NCBI RefSeq assembly: GCF_040253635.1
Contig: NZ_JBEJGX010000003.1
Span: 7,713,501 to 7,777,500 of the forward strand
Length of the DNA: 64,000 bases
Direction of reading: 5' to 3'
From: Streptomyces sp. Edi2
GTDB taxonomy: Bacteria > Actinomycetota > Actinomycetes > Streptomycetales > Streptomycetaceae
Shown here: in pieces, positions 32,222 to 40,698 of the stretch
Position numbering within the stretch: the first letter of the stretch is position 1
Layout: each line of letters opens with the position of its first letter
Notes under the pieces: generated by a model
Seen by the model: only the letters and a program-made list of their open reading frames with translations
Told to the model about the DNA's origin: nothing
Databases searched by the model: none
Made by a program: the position numbers and the translations under genes

Positions 32222-33037
32222 CTACAGGCCCGCGTCCCGCAGATACGCCGCCGTTTCCGGATCAGCCGGGAGAAGGGTCTCCACTGCCAGCTCGGAGACG
32301 GTCACATCCATCGGGGTGTTGAAGGTGGCGATGGTCGAGATGAAGGACAGGACGGTGTGGTGGTGTTCGAGCATCATGGGGAGGGCGAAGGGGGCGTGTT
32401 CGCCGGAGGCTGCTTTCTCGCGGCCGCCCGGGGGGAGGGGGTAGGCGCTCACCTCGTCGTAGAGCGCGCGCAGGCGGGAGGAGCGCATCAGGGCCAACTG
32501 GCGTTCCATCTGGGCGAGGAGGTGGCTGCGCCATTCCAGGTAATTGCGGATGCGGGGGGCCAGGCCGTCGGGGTGCATGGTGAGGCGCATGGAGTTCAGT
32601 GGGGGCTGGAGGAGGGCGGGGGCGATGCCGTCCAGCAGCAGGGTGACGCCGCGGTTTGCCGCCTGTACGTGGTAGGTCCCGTCGACCACCAGGGCGGGGA
32701 AGGGCTCGTAGCCGGTCAGGAGGCGTTCCATGCCGGAGCGCAGAGCGGCCATCGACGGGTCGTCCAGCGGTGTCTCCGGGAAGGTCGGGGCGTAGCCGGC
32801 CGCGATCAGCAGGGTGTTGCGCTCCCGTACGGGGACGTCGAGGTGTTCGGCGAGGCGCAGCACCATTTCCTGGCTGGGGCGGGCGCGGCCGGTCTCGATG
32901 AAGCTGATGTGGCGGGCGGAGGAGTCGGCACGCAGGGCCAGTTCCAGTTGGCTGATCCGGCGCCGGTCGCGCCATTCGCGCAGCAGGGAGCCCACACCTG
33001 TGGTCGTCTCCGGCGAGGACGCCGCAGCAGTTGTCAT
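32222..33037 (-). CDS. XRE-family regulator with MmyB-like ligand-binding domain
   Basis: 271 residues. The N-terminal Cro/XRE helix-turn-helix is ISQLELALRADSSARHISFIETGRARPSQEMVLRLAEHL. The C-terminal 180 residues match the MmyB-type PAS-like domain (GYEPFPALVVDGTYHVQAANRG, then HPDGLAPRIRNYLEWRSHLL), which binds fatty-acid-like ligands in MmyB. It is unusually long and intact. ATG 33037 has no ribosome site; TACCGT lies seven bases upstream, so a leaderless message is likely. The next gene, PCD, is divergent and 203 bp away. Confidence 0.92.
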   Translation of the reverse strand: MTTAAASSPETTTGVGSLLREWRDRRRISQLELALRADSSARHISFIETGRARPSQEMVLRLAEHLDVPVRERNTLLIAAGYAPTFPETPLDDPSMAALRSGMERLLTGYEPFPALVVDGTYHVQAANRGVTLLLDGIAPALLQPPLNSMRLTMHPDGLAPRIRNYLEWRSHLLAQMERQLALMRSSRLRALYDEVSAYPLPPGGREKAASGEHAPFALPMMLEHHHTVLSFISTIATFNTPMDVTVSELAVETLLPADPETAAYLRDAGL

Positions 33038-33240
33038 GGGAGGGACGGTAGCCGAGGGCCGGTGCCGGTGGGTGTACGGGAGCGGCGCGTGCCGTGGGTG
33101 CGCGAAAGTGTCGTCGGCGTGCCAGGCTGGAAAGGTCGCGGCCGCCGCGGTCGGGGTCGAGACGTATGCATATACATGCGTAACCAAGCGTATCGGGAAC
33201 CGGCTCATCGGCGGCCGGCACACGGGGAGAGGCGAACGCC

Positions 33241-33552
33241 ATGACTGCTCAGCTGGAACCGCTCAGCTTCAAGGAGATCGAGGATCGCCTCGCGGAACTG
33301 CCCGGCTGGTCCGTCGAGGGCGGGATGCTGTGCCGTGGCTACGCCTTCCACGGGCACTTCCCGGCTGCCGCCATGGTCATCCATATCGCGCAGATCCAGG
33401 AGGAGTTGGGCCATCACGCCGATCTGACGCTGGGGTACAACCGACTCGCGGTCTCGGTGAACACCCACAGCATCGGCGGACGGATCACTCATCTCGACTT
33501 CGGGCTGGCTCACCGGATCGAGGCGATCGCGCCGGGGCATGGAGCCCGCTGA
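33241..33552 (+). CDS. 4a-hydroxytetrahydrobiopterin dehydratase (pterin-4a-carbinolamine dehydratase)
   Basis: 103 residues. The active-site block QEELGHHADLTLGYNRLAVSVNTHSIGG with the two adjacent His is the PCD signature. In the cell it recycles the carbinolamine made by aromatic amino acid hydroxylases, or, in bacteria without these, may act in pterin/molybdopterin metabolism. GGAGAGG lies ten bases before ATG 33241. An AT-rich patch with GCAT/ATGC half-sites at about 33160-33180 is the probable promoter region shared with the divergent XRE gene. Confidence 0.93.
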   Translation: MTAQLEPLSFKEIEDRLAELPGWSVEGGMLCRGYAFHGHFPAAAMVIHIAQIQEELGHHADLTLGYNRLAVSVNTHSIGGRITHLDFGLAHRIEAIAPGHGAR

Positions 33553-33642
33553 CCCGCCCCCGGAGGTATGGAGCGCGCCGATCCGGGGCGGAGGGGCACG
33601 GAGCCCGCTGATCCGCCACCCCGGGACCGCCCCGCGCCGCCC

Positions 33643-34590
33643 TCAGCTCCCCGAGCGCGGCCGTACCACCACCCGCCCCGCGCGGGCCAGTTCCACATTG
33701 AACTGAGCGCCGGACAGCAGCGACAGATGGGAGAACCACAGCCAGATCAGGAACACCACCGGGCCCGCGAGCGAACCGTAGAGCCGGTTGAAGGTGCCGA
33801 CGTACGAGGTGTAGGCCGCGAAGCCGGCGGAGGAGACCAGCCAGAGGAGTACGGCGACGATGCCGCCGGGGGCCGCTCTGCGCACGCCGCGGGAGCTGGG
33901 CGGGCCGGAACGGAACAGCACCATCGCCAGCACCGTGGCCAGGAGCAGCAGCAGCGGCCACTTCAGCAGGTTCCAGGTCGCCTCGCCCGCCTCGCCCAGC
34001 CCGACGGCCCGGCCCAGTGCGGTCGCGATCGGCCCGCTCACCAGCAGTGCCACCGCGCTGCTGATCAGCAGGGCCATCAGCAGCAGCGCCGTCATCAGAA
34101 TCCGCGGTGCCTTGCGCCACGGCGGGCGGTCGTCCTTGGTGCGGTTCATGGCGTGCAGCGCGCGGCGGAAGACGGCCAGATAGCTGCAGGACGACCACAG
34201 GGCGCTGACCAGGGCGCCGCCCAGCACCACCCAGGCGGCGGTGCGCTGATGTGCCATGCCGACCAGCGCACGGTGCACGGTCGGGCCCGACTGGGCCGGT
34301 GCGATCGACGTGATCTGGTTGATGAGCTGCTCGGTGGCCGCCGGATCGGCGAGACCGATCAGCGACACCGTGACGATCAACGACGGCAGCAGCGCCAGCA
34401 CCGAGTAGTACGTCAGGCTCGCGGCCCAGTCCGTCACATCGTCGTGCCACACCGACGACGGTGTATGGCGCAGTGCGGTACGGAGCTGGGCCCACGTCGG
34501 CAGCGCGGCCGGCTGCCTCGGCCCCGCCGCCCCGAGTGCGCGGTCCAGCAGCGTCCGGTCCAGCCCGCGGCGCATACCGCTCCCGGCCAT
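33643..34590 (-). CDS. YihY/BrkB-family membrane protein
   Basis: 315 residues with six predicted membrane helices. DWAASLTYYSVLALLPSLIV is the N-terminal YihY/BrkB signature, and YTSYVGTFNRLYGSLAGPVVFLIWLWFS its C-terminal block. The family has been called RNase BN by mistake in older annotations and has no firm role. The upstream 210 bp (34591-34800) contain TCCGTCGTAT and GATGCCGCC short repeats. Confidence 0.93.
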   Translation of the reverse strand: MAGSGMRRGLDRTLLDRALGAAGPRQPAALPTWAQLRTALRHTPSSVWHDDVTDWAASLTYYSVLALLPSLIVTVSLIGLADPAATEQLINQITSIAPAQSGPTVHRALVGMAHQRTAAWVVLGGALVSALWSSCSYLAVFRRALHAMNRTKDDRPPWRKAPRILMTALLLMALLISSAVALLVSGPIATALGRAVGLGEAGEATWNLLKWPLLLLLATVLAMVLFRSGPPSSRGVRRAAPGGIVAVLLWLVSSAGFAAYTSYVGTFNRLYGSLAGPVVFLIWLWFSHLSLLSGAQFNVELARAGRVVVRPRSGS

Positions 34591-34800
34591 GTCGTATCCG
34601 TCCTCTCCGTCGTATCCGTCGTATTCCGCCCTGCATCATCTCCTGGCACGGATGCCGCCCACGACACGGCTGCCACCGATGACGCGGATGCCGCCGCCGA
34701 AGCGTATGCCGCCCACGACGCGGCGACCGTCCGCGGACCCCGGCTACTCGGGCTCAGCTGCTCCGGCCCCGGCTACTCCACCCCGGCTGCGCCACCCCCG

Positions 34801-36180
34801 CTACTCCAGCCCCCGTGCCCGCTTGAACCGCACCAGCCCGTCCGCCAGGTCCACCACGGGATCCGGATAGTCGCACGCCGCGCGCTCCGGCCCGGTCAGC
34901 TTCCACGGCTGGTGCACCGCCGCGCCCGCGAGGCCGGCCAGCTCCGGCACCCAGCGCCGTACGTACTCGCCCTGCGGGTCGAACCGTCTGGCCTGGACGA
35001 GCGGATTCAGCACCCGGTTGGGGCGGGTGTCGGTGCCGGTCCCGGCCACCCACTGCCAGTTGAGCTGGTTGTTCGCCATATCGCCGTCCACCAGCCAGTC
35101 CAGGAAGTGCCGTGCCCCCACCCGCCAGTCCACGTACAGTGTCTTGGTCAGAAAGCTCGCCACCAGCATCCGCGCGCGGTTGTGCAGCCACCCCTCGTGC
35201 AGCAGCTGCCGCATCCCCGCATCGACCACCGGATAGCCGGTGCGGCCCTCCTTCCAGGCCGTCACCTCGGCGTCGTCGTACCGCCAGCGGTCGCCCTTGG
35301 TGCGATAGTCGGCGCTTGCCGCGCCGGGGCGGGCCGCCAGTACCTGATGGTGGAAGTCCCGCCAGGCCAGCTGCCGTACGAACGCTTCGGCACCGGCGTC
35401 CGGGCGGGCCGACGCCTTGTGCACCAGCTCCACCGGCGAGAGGCAGCCGAAGTGCAGATAGGGCGAGAGCCGTGACGTGGCATCGCCCGGCAGGTCGTCC
35501 TGCCGGTCCTGGTAGTCGGCCATGCCCGAGCGCTGCCAGGCCCCGAACCGGCGGCGCCCCGCCCGCTCGCCGCCCTCCGGGAGCGCGGGCGACGGTTTCC
35601 CGCCCGGGCACAGGTCCGCCGCCGACGGCAGGTCCTCGGACCGGACCCCGTCCGGGACCCGTACGGACCGAGGCGCGAGCAGCACCGACCGCAGCCCCGC
35701 GGCCTGCCAGCGCCGGACGTACGGCGTGAAGACCGCGAAGTGGTCCTTGCCCGGGCCGGAGGGCAGCACCGCGGCGGGCGGCAGTGCCGTGATGACCGCG
35801 TCGTGCACCACCAGCGCCCGCCCCGCCGCCGCCAGCCCCTCGGACAACCGCCGTTCCCTGCGCAGCGCGTAGCCGCTCACCCCGGCCGCGAGATGCACCT
35901 CACCGGCTCCGGTCTCGGCCGCCACCCGGCAGGCCTCAGCCACCACATCCCCCGTACGGATGACCAGCCGACCCCCGCAACCGCGCAGCCCGGCATCGAG
36001 ATCCGCCAGCGCGCCGGCCAGGAATGCCGCCCGGTTGGGCACCATGAACCCCGCGTCAGCGACCCCGGTATCGACGACGAACAGCGGTACCACCTGCGCC
36101 GCGGAGCGCAGCGCGGCATGCAGCACCGGCTGGTCGTGCAGCCGGAGATCGGAGCTGAACAGGCAAACGGCTACATCCAT
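34801..36180 (-). CDS. phr: Deoxyribodipyrimidine photolyase
   Basis: 459 residues of the cryptochrome/photolyase family. The N-terminal alpha/beta antenna domain (FSSDLRLHDQPVLHAAL) is followed by the FAD-binding helical domain with SRLSPYLHFGCLSP, TGYPVVDAGMRQL, WLHNRARMLVASFL and DGDMANNQLNWQWVAG. These match CPD photolyase class I: light-driven repair of cyclobutane pyrimidine dimers. ATG 36180 has no ribosome site; a TAGACG hexamer lies about nine bases upstream, suggesting a leaderless transcript. Gap to the next gene 161 bp, with CCGTCAAGCGAA direct repeats (about 36286-36350). Confidence 0.95.
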   Translation of the reverse strand: MDVAVCLFSSDLRLHDQPVLHAALRSAAQVVPLFVVDTGVADAGFMVPNRAAFLAGALADLDAGLRGCGGRLVIRTGDVVAEACRVAAETGAGEVHLAAGVSGYALRRERRLSEGLAAAGRALVVHDAVITALPPAAVLPSGPGKDHFAVFTPYVRRWQAAGLRSVLLAPRSVRVPDGVRSEDLPSAADLCPGGKPSPALPEGGERAGRRRFGAWQRSGMADYQDRQDDLPGDATSRLSPYLHFGCLSPVELVHKASARPDAGAEAFVRQLAWRDFHHQVLAARPGAASADYRTKGDRWRYDDAEVTAWKEGRTGYPVVDAGMRQLLHEGWLHNRARMLVASFLTKTLYVDWRVGARHFLDWLVDGDMANNQLNWQWVAGTGTDTRPNRVLNPLVQARRFDPQGEYVRRWVPELAGLAGAAVHQPWKLTGPERAACDYPDPVVDLADGLVRFKRARGLE

Positions 36181-36341
36181 GCCCTACGTCTACACCGAAC
36201 CCGGACCCGAACCCGGACCGCGCGACCGTCCGACGGGGCGCGCCCCCGGAGGGCGACCCGCTCCCCGGCAGGCGACCCGCGCCCCGTCAACCGACGCGCC
36301 CCATCAAGCGACAGGCCCGCCGTCAAGCGAAGCTGCCCCCG

Positions 36342-37508
36342 TCAAGCGAACGGCAGTCCGCGCCACGGCGACGCCGGGTCCTGGGTGAGGACCCGGTGCA
36401 GGTGCACGGCCTGCGTGTACTCCGGCCCGAACCAGCCGTTGTCGAACGCCAGCATCCGTCCCAGCGCATAGCCCGCGGCGAACTCCTCCCACGAGCCGTA
36501 CACCTCCCTGGTCTTCGCGCCGGCCTGCGTCACGGCCTGTTCGGCCTGCTGCGGTGCGCACAGCCGGGCGCCCAGGCCCCAGCGGACGAGAGTGACGGCA
36601 TGCGCAAGGTCCAGCGCGACGAGGGACACGACATGGCCGTCGGCCGGCAGCAGTCCGTCGGCGCGGAACCGCTCTTCGTACCTGGTCACGAGCTCGGGGA
36701 CGGCCGACGCGGCGGCCGTGTCCGGGGAGCCCGACCCGGCCCCATCGGTCCGGTCCTTGTCCGTCGCGTCCGTCGCGTCTGTCGCGTCGGTCGTGTCCGC
36801 CTCGTCCGCCGTGCGCGTCCCGTCCGCGGCGGCCCCGCCGCTGCGTCCGCCGGCCCGCCCCCGCAGCGCCGCCTCCGTCTCCGCCGGTACGAACTGCCCG
36901 CCGAGCAGCTGGTCCAGGCGCTGCTGCCAGCCGGCGGGGTCGGTCACCGACCACTGTTCGCGCAGCGTCTGTGCGTCGGCGGCGTGATCGAGAAAGGCCG
37001 TGCCGAGTTCGTTCCACGGCACGCTGTGGTGTACCGCGAGCGGCGCACCGCACGCCAGCCCCTGCGCGACGGGGCCGTGCAGCGGACCGCCGAAGTGCGT
37101 GACGAGCAGGCCGCCGGGCCGGGCCCCGACCTGGGCGCGCCGCTGCAGCCAGCCGGCGCGGTGGGCGGGGGAGGCGGCCAGGTACACGGCGCAGGGCGTC
37201 CCGGGGTTGACCGCGAGGCGCCACTTGTCGTTCGGCCAGTCCTGCGCCAGTTCCTCCAGTGAAACCCGGTCGAAGAACTGCTGCGGCTGCCACGGCGGCA
37301 GCATGCCGCGGGTCAGGACGGGAATGCACTTACCACCCGCCGCCGGGTCGTCGTAGACGGGCAGCGGATCCTGGCCCTGCTGCGGTGCCGCCAGATACAG
37401 ATCCTCACCGGCGATCGCCGCGATCTGACCGTCCCAGTCACCACGCGCCGTCGCTTCGTACAGCCGCCGCTCGGTATCCGTCGGCGGTATCCATCCCGGA
37501 GTAGCCAC
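36342..37508 (-). CDS. SseB-like protein, two-part
   Basis: 388 residues. Residues about 20-130 form an SseB-type domain: LYLAAPQQGQDPLPVYDDPAAGGKCIPVLTRGML, then ELAQDWPNDKWRLAVNPGTPCAVYL. The C-terminal 150 residues form a second region (FGGPLHGPVAQGLACGAPLAVHHSVPWNELG; later a Trp-rich end LAFDNGWFGPEY). An acidic Thr/Asp-rich linker (repeated ATDATD, about 225-245) separates them. Role unknown. It is divergent from the methyltransferase gene at 37610 with a 101-bp gap. Confidence 0.8.
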   Translation of the reverse strand: MATPGWIPPTDTERRLYEATARGDWDGQIAAIAGEDLYLAAPQQGQDPLPVYDDPAAGGKCIPVLTRGMLPPWQPQQFFDRVSLEELAQDWPNDKWRLAVNPGTPCAVYLAASPAHRAGWLQRRAQVGARPGGLLVTHFGGPLHGPVAQGLACGAPLAVHHSVPWNELGTAFLDHAADAQTLREQWSVTDPAGWQQRLDQLLGGQFVPAETEAALRGRAGGRSGGAAADGTRTADEADTTDATDATDATDKDRTDGAGSGSPDTAAASAVPELVTRYEERFRADGLLPADGHVVSLVALDLAHAVTLVRWGLGARLCAPQQAEQAVTQAGAKTREVYGSWEEFAAGYALGRMLAFDNGWFGPEYTQAVHLHRVLTQDPASPWRGLPFA

Positions 37509-37609
37509 GGGCCAGACCCTACGGTTGCGCCCTTACCCGCCGGAATCCGGGGTTGCCGGAGCGGCAACGCGGATTGCACGCGTACGACCGGTAACGGAGG
37601 CTCGATGTC

Positions 37610-38521
37610 ATGAGCAACGACGAACGGCCCGCACGCGGGCACGGTCCTCAGGACACGGCGCAGATCGACTGGGAGGTGTTCGGCCCGCTCCTCGAACGGG
37701 GCGCCGAGCTGCACCTGCCGCTCTACGAGCAGGCCGCGGCCTGGCTGCGGCAGCTCCTCGTCGGGACGGCCGCGGCCGGCGACCAGGGGGTGGACCGGGT
37801 GCTCGACGTCGGCAGCGGGCCGGGCGTCGTCAGCTGTCTGCTGGCCCAGGCCTTCCCCGCCGCCGAAGTGGTGGCCGTGGACGCGAGCGCGGCACTGCTG
37901 GAGCGGGCACACGCCCGGGCCGGGCGCCTCGGCCTCGGCGACCGGGTCCGTACCCATCTCGCCGAACTCCCGGACGGGCTGGACGCCCTCGGCGGCGCCG
38001 ACCTCATCTGGTCCGCCAGGACCCTGCACCACGTCGGTGACCAGCGTGCCGCGGTCGCCGCCCTCGGCGCTCATCTGCGGCCCGGCGGGCTGCTCGCCGT
38101 CACCGAGGGCGGTCTCGCCCCCCGCTTCCTGCCGCGCGACATCGGCATCGGGCGCCCGGGGCTGCAGTCCCGACTGGACGCGGCCTGCGAGGACTGGTTC
38201 GTGGAGATGCGCGCGGCGCTGCCCGGCGCCGTCGACGACACCGAGGACTGGCCCGCCTTCCTCGCCGACGCCGGCCTGCGCACCCCGCGCACCCGCAGTT
38301 TCCTGCTGGACCTGCCGGCCCCGCTGACCGACGAGGCGCGCGCCTACGTCCAGGACACCCTGATCCAGGGGCTCGACCTGTACGGCGACCGGCTGGACGA
38401 GGACGACCACACCACCCTCGCCCGCCTCGCCGACCCCGATGACGCCGTCGGTATCGTCCGCCGCCCCGATGCCTTCGTGCTGTCCGCGCAGACCGTCCAT
38501 ACGGCCCGCGCGCAGCAGTAG
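37610..38521 (+). CDS. Class I SAM-dependent methyltransferase
   Basis: 303 residues. Motif I is VLDVGSGPGVVSCLLAQAF at about 64-82, with VVAVDAS after it, then ADLIWSARTLHHVGDQ and LRPGGLLAVTEGG. The C-terminal 120 residues are an acceptor domain with many charged residues. The N-terminus has the FGPLLERGAELHLPLYEQ helix common in actinobacterial members. GGAGG lies twelve bases before ATG 37610. Acceptor unknown. It converges on the VOC gene at 38553 with only 31 bp between them. Confidence 0.9.
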   Translation: MSNDERPARGHGPQDTAQIDWEVFGPLLERGAELHLPLYEQAAAWLRQLLVGTAAAGDQGVDRVLDVGSGPGVVSCLLAQAFPAAEVVAVDASAALLERAHARAGRLGLGDRVRTHLAELPDGLDALGGADLIWSARTLHHVGDQRAAVAALGAHLRPGGLLAVTEGGLAPRFLPRDIGIGRPGLQSRLDAACEDWFVEMRAALPGAVDDTEDWPAFLADAGLRTPRTRSFLLDLPAPLTDEARAYVQDTLIQGLDLYGDRLDEDDHTTLARLADPDDAVGIVRRPDAFVLSAQTVHTARAQQ

Positions 38522-38552
38522 GCGGTCAACGGCCCCTCAGCCTTGATGCATC

Positions 38553-39344
38553 TCAGCCTTGATTCATCGGCTTCGGGCTGATCACGGCGAAGGTCGCGCC
38601 CTGCGGGTCGGTCACCACGGCCATCCGGCCGGCAACCATGTCGAAGGGCTGCTGCAGCGCCGCACCGCCGGCCGCGGTGATCTTGTCGACCGTGCCATCG
38701 GTGTCCGTCACCGCGAAGTACACCAGCCAGTGCGAGGGAGTGCCGGACGGCATCTGTTCGGACATCGGCTGCATACCGCCCACCGGCCGGCCATTCACCG
38801 TGAGGGCGTAGTAGTTCTCGGCGCCCTCCATGGGGGCGCTGTCGATACCGAAGGCGGCCTTGTAGAACGTGGCGGCGGCGGACGGGTCGGTGGTGTTGAG
38901 CTCGTTCCAGATCAGTGCGCCCGGCTCGTTGACGATGCCGGAGCCGGGGAAGTCCACGGGCTGCCAGATGCCGAACACCGCTCCGGTGGGCTCGGCCGCG
39001 ATACACATCCGGCCGAGCGTCATCACGTCCGTGACGGGCATCAGGAGCGTGCCGCCGGCCTGGCTCACCGCTTCGGAGGTGGCGTCCGCGTCGGCGGCCG
39101 ACAGATAGGTGGTCCACACGGTCGGCGGCGCGGGCTGACCGCCCATCGGGACGGCGGCCATGATGCCGGCCACCGGCTTGCCGTTCAGCGTGCAGACGGC
39201 ATAGCCCCCGGTCTCCGCGGGCCCGACCTCTCCGGCCCACCCGAAGACCTCGGAGTAGAAGTCGATGGCGGCTTGCTGGTCAGGAGCCGCGAGATCCACC
39301 CAACAGGGCGTTCCGGGCTGGTAGGGAGAGGTGACTTCAGGCAT
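38553..39344 (-). CDS. Two-domain VOC-family protein
   Basis: 263 residues made of two VOC/glyoxalase-like halves. The first: PCWVDLAAPDQQAAIDFYSEVFGW, ending AAEPTGAVFGIWQP. The second: LIWNELNTTDPSAAATFYKAAFG, ending VTDPQGATFAVISPK. Similar tandem proteins in Streptomyces are annotated as hydroxylases or glyoxalase-like, without proof. GGAGG precedes ATG 39344. Intergenic 39345-39557 holds the terminator of the next gene. Confidence 0.9.
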   Translation of the reverse strand: MPEVTSPYQPGTPCWVDLAAPDQQAAIDFYSEVFGWAGEVGPAETGGYAVCTLNGKPVAGIMAAVPMGGQPAPPTVWTTYLSAADADATSEAVSQAGGTLLMPVTDVMTLGRMCIAAEPTGAVFGIWQPVDFPGSGIVNEPGALIWNELNTTDPSAAATFYKAAFGIDSAPMEGAENYYALTVNGRPVGGMQPMSEQMPSGTPSHWLVYFAVTDTDGTVDKITAAGGAALQQPFDMVAGRMAVVTDPQGATFAVISPKPMNQG

Positions 39345-39499
39345 CGTGCCTCCTCGATGGGGGCACCTCCCCTGCCAGGGCACGCGGGAGGCGCAGGACA
39401 AAGCGAGGGGTACCGGTCCCGGCCGGTACGCCGGGTCCGCCCCACGCTCACCCTCCACACTTCCTGCCGTCCGCCGGGCCCGCCACTCGGGTACGGCAA

Positions 39500-39530
39500 C
39501 GGCGCCGCCCGGACGAGCCGGGCGGCGCCG
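39500..39530 (-). terminator. Terminator of the aldo/keto reductase gene
   Basis: CGGCGCCGCCCGG and CCGGGCGGCGCCG form a perfect 13-bp stem with a 5-nt loop, 28 bp beyond the minus-strand stop. Confidence 0.8.
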
Positions 39531-39557
39531 CTACGGGGTGCCGTTACGGAGCGGCGG

Positions 39558-40427
39558 TCAGGCCACGTCGAAGGTGGCCGGGTCCGGGCCGATCCGGTTG
39601 CCGGTGTCCAGGCCGGCGAGGGTGGCAAGGTCCTCGTCGTCCAGCTCGAAGTCGAAGACGTCGATGTTCTCGGCGATGCGCGAAGGGGTGACGGACTTCG
39701 GGATGACGACATTGCCGAGCTGGAGGTGCCAGCGCAGGACCACCTGGGCGGGGGTCTTGCCGTGCTTGGCGGCGAGCGTCGCGATCGCCGGGTCCTCCAG
39801 GAGGCCCTTGCCCTGGCCGAGTGGCGACCAGGCCTCGGTCACGATGTTGTGCCGGGCGTGGAAGGCGCGGGACTCGGCCTGCGGGAACTGCGGGTGCAGC
39901 TCGATCTGGTTGACGGCCGGGACGACGGAGGTCTCGCCCAGCAGCCGTTCCAGATGCTCGGGCCGGAAGTTCGAGACACCGATGGCCTTGGCGCGGCCCT
40001 CCGCGTAAATCTTCTCCAGGGCGTTGTACGTCTCGACGTAGCGGTCCTTCGACGGGAGCGGCCAGTGGATCAGGTAGAGATCCACATACTCCAGGCCGAG
40101 CTTGGTGAGGGAGGTGTCGAAGGCGCGCAGCGTGGAGTCGAAGCCCTGGTCGGCATTCCAGAGCTTGGTCGTGACGAACAGTTCGTCACGGGCGATTCCG
40201 GAAGCAGCGAGCGCCTTGCCCGTGCCCTCTTCGTTGCCGTAGATCGCCGCGGTGTCGATGCTGCGGTATCCCGCGTCCAGGGCCTGGCCGACGGCGGTGA
40301 ACGCCTGGTCGTCCTCGACCTGCCAGACGCCGAAGCCGAGCTGCGGCATCGCGACGCCGTTGTTGAGCGTGATGGAGGGAACCTTGCTCACGGGGGAATC
40401 GATCCTTACGTCGGCTTTCTCGTTCAC
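39558..40427 (-). CDS. Aldo/keto reductase
   Basis: About 289 residues of the AKR superfamily, NADPH-dependent carbonyl reductases. The catalytic tetrad is visible: Asp in RSIDTAAIYGNEEG, Tyr in the same stretch, Lys in VTTKLWN and His in YLIHWPL. The signature IGVSNFRPEHLERLL and the NADPH-binding IPKSVTPSRIAEN complete it. It resembles AKR5-type 2,5-diketo-gluconate reductases. GTG 40427 is chosen; a TTG three codons earlier is also in frame. Confidence 0.94.
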   Translation of the reverse strand: MNEKADVRIDSPVSKVPSITLNNGVAMPQLGFGVWQVEDDQAFTAVGQALDAGYRSIDTAAIYGNEEGTGKALAASGIARDELFVTTKLWNADQGFDSTLRAFDTSLTKLGLEYVDLYLIHWPLPSKDRYVETYNALEKIYAEGRAKAIGVSNFRPEHLERLLGETSVVPAVNQIELHPQFPQAESRAFHARHNIVTEAWSPLGQGKGLLEDPAIATLAAKHGKTPAQVVLRWHLQLGNVVIPKSVTPSRIAENIDVFDFELDDEDLATLAGLDTGNRIGPDPATFDVA

Positions 40428-40543
40428 GGATGTCAACGATCATCCGTGGACGCGCATTCCCGCGCGGGCCGACGGGATGCCGGAGGAAGGCCGGGTATTC
40501 GTGGGAACGCGCCGTGAGCGGGACCGGCCGGCCGCGCTCCGAC

Positions 40544-40579
40544 GCCGCAATTACGGGGCATGCCGCAATTACGGGGCAT
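40544..40579. repeat. 18-bp perfect direct repeat
   Basis: GCCGCAATTACGGGGCAT occurs twice without a gap, followed by a third GCCGC. It lies in the spacer between the aldo/keto reductase promoter and the ligase terminator. Confidence 0.85.
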
Positions 40580-40641
40580 GCCGCGCCGCCGCGGCAGCCG
40601 GTTCGCCGAGAGTGAACGCACCGGTGGGAGCACCATCAGAT

Positions 40642-40693
40642 GGGGCGCGGCTTCCCGGGAGACCACCTGGAGGCCCCCGGGAAGCCGCGCCCC
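40642..40693 (-). terminator. Strong terminator of the acyl-CoA ligase gene
   Basis: GGGGCGCGGCTTCCCGGG (40642-40659) and CCCGGGAAGCCGCGCCCC (40676-40693) are exact complements, an 18-bp stem with a 16-nt loop, ending six bases from the minus-strand stop. Confidence 0.85.
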
Positions 40694-40698
40694 GCCCG

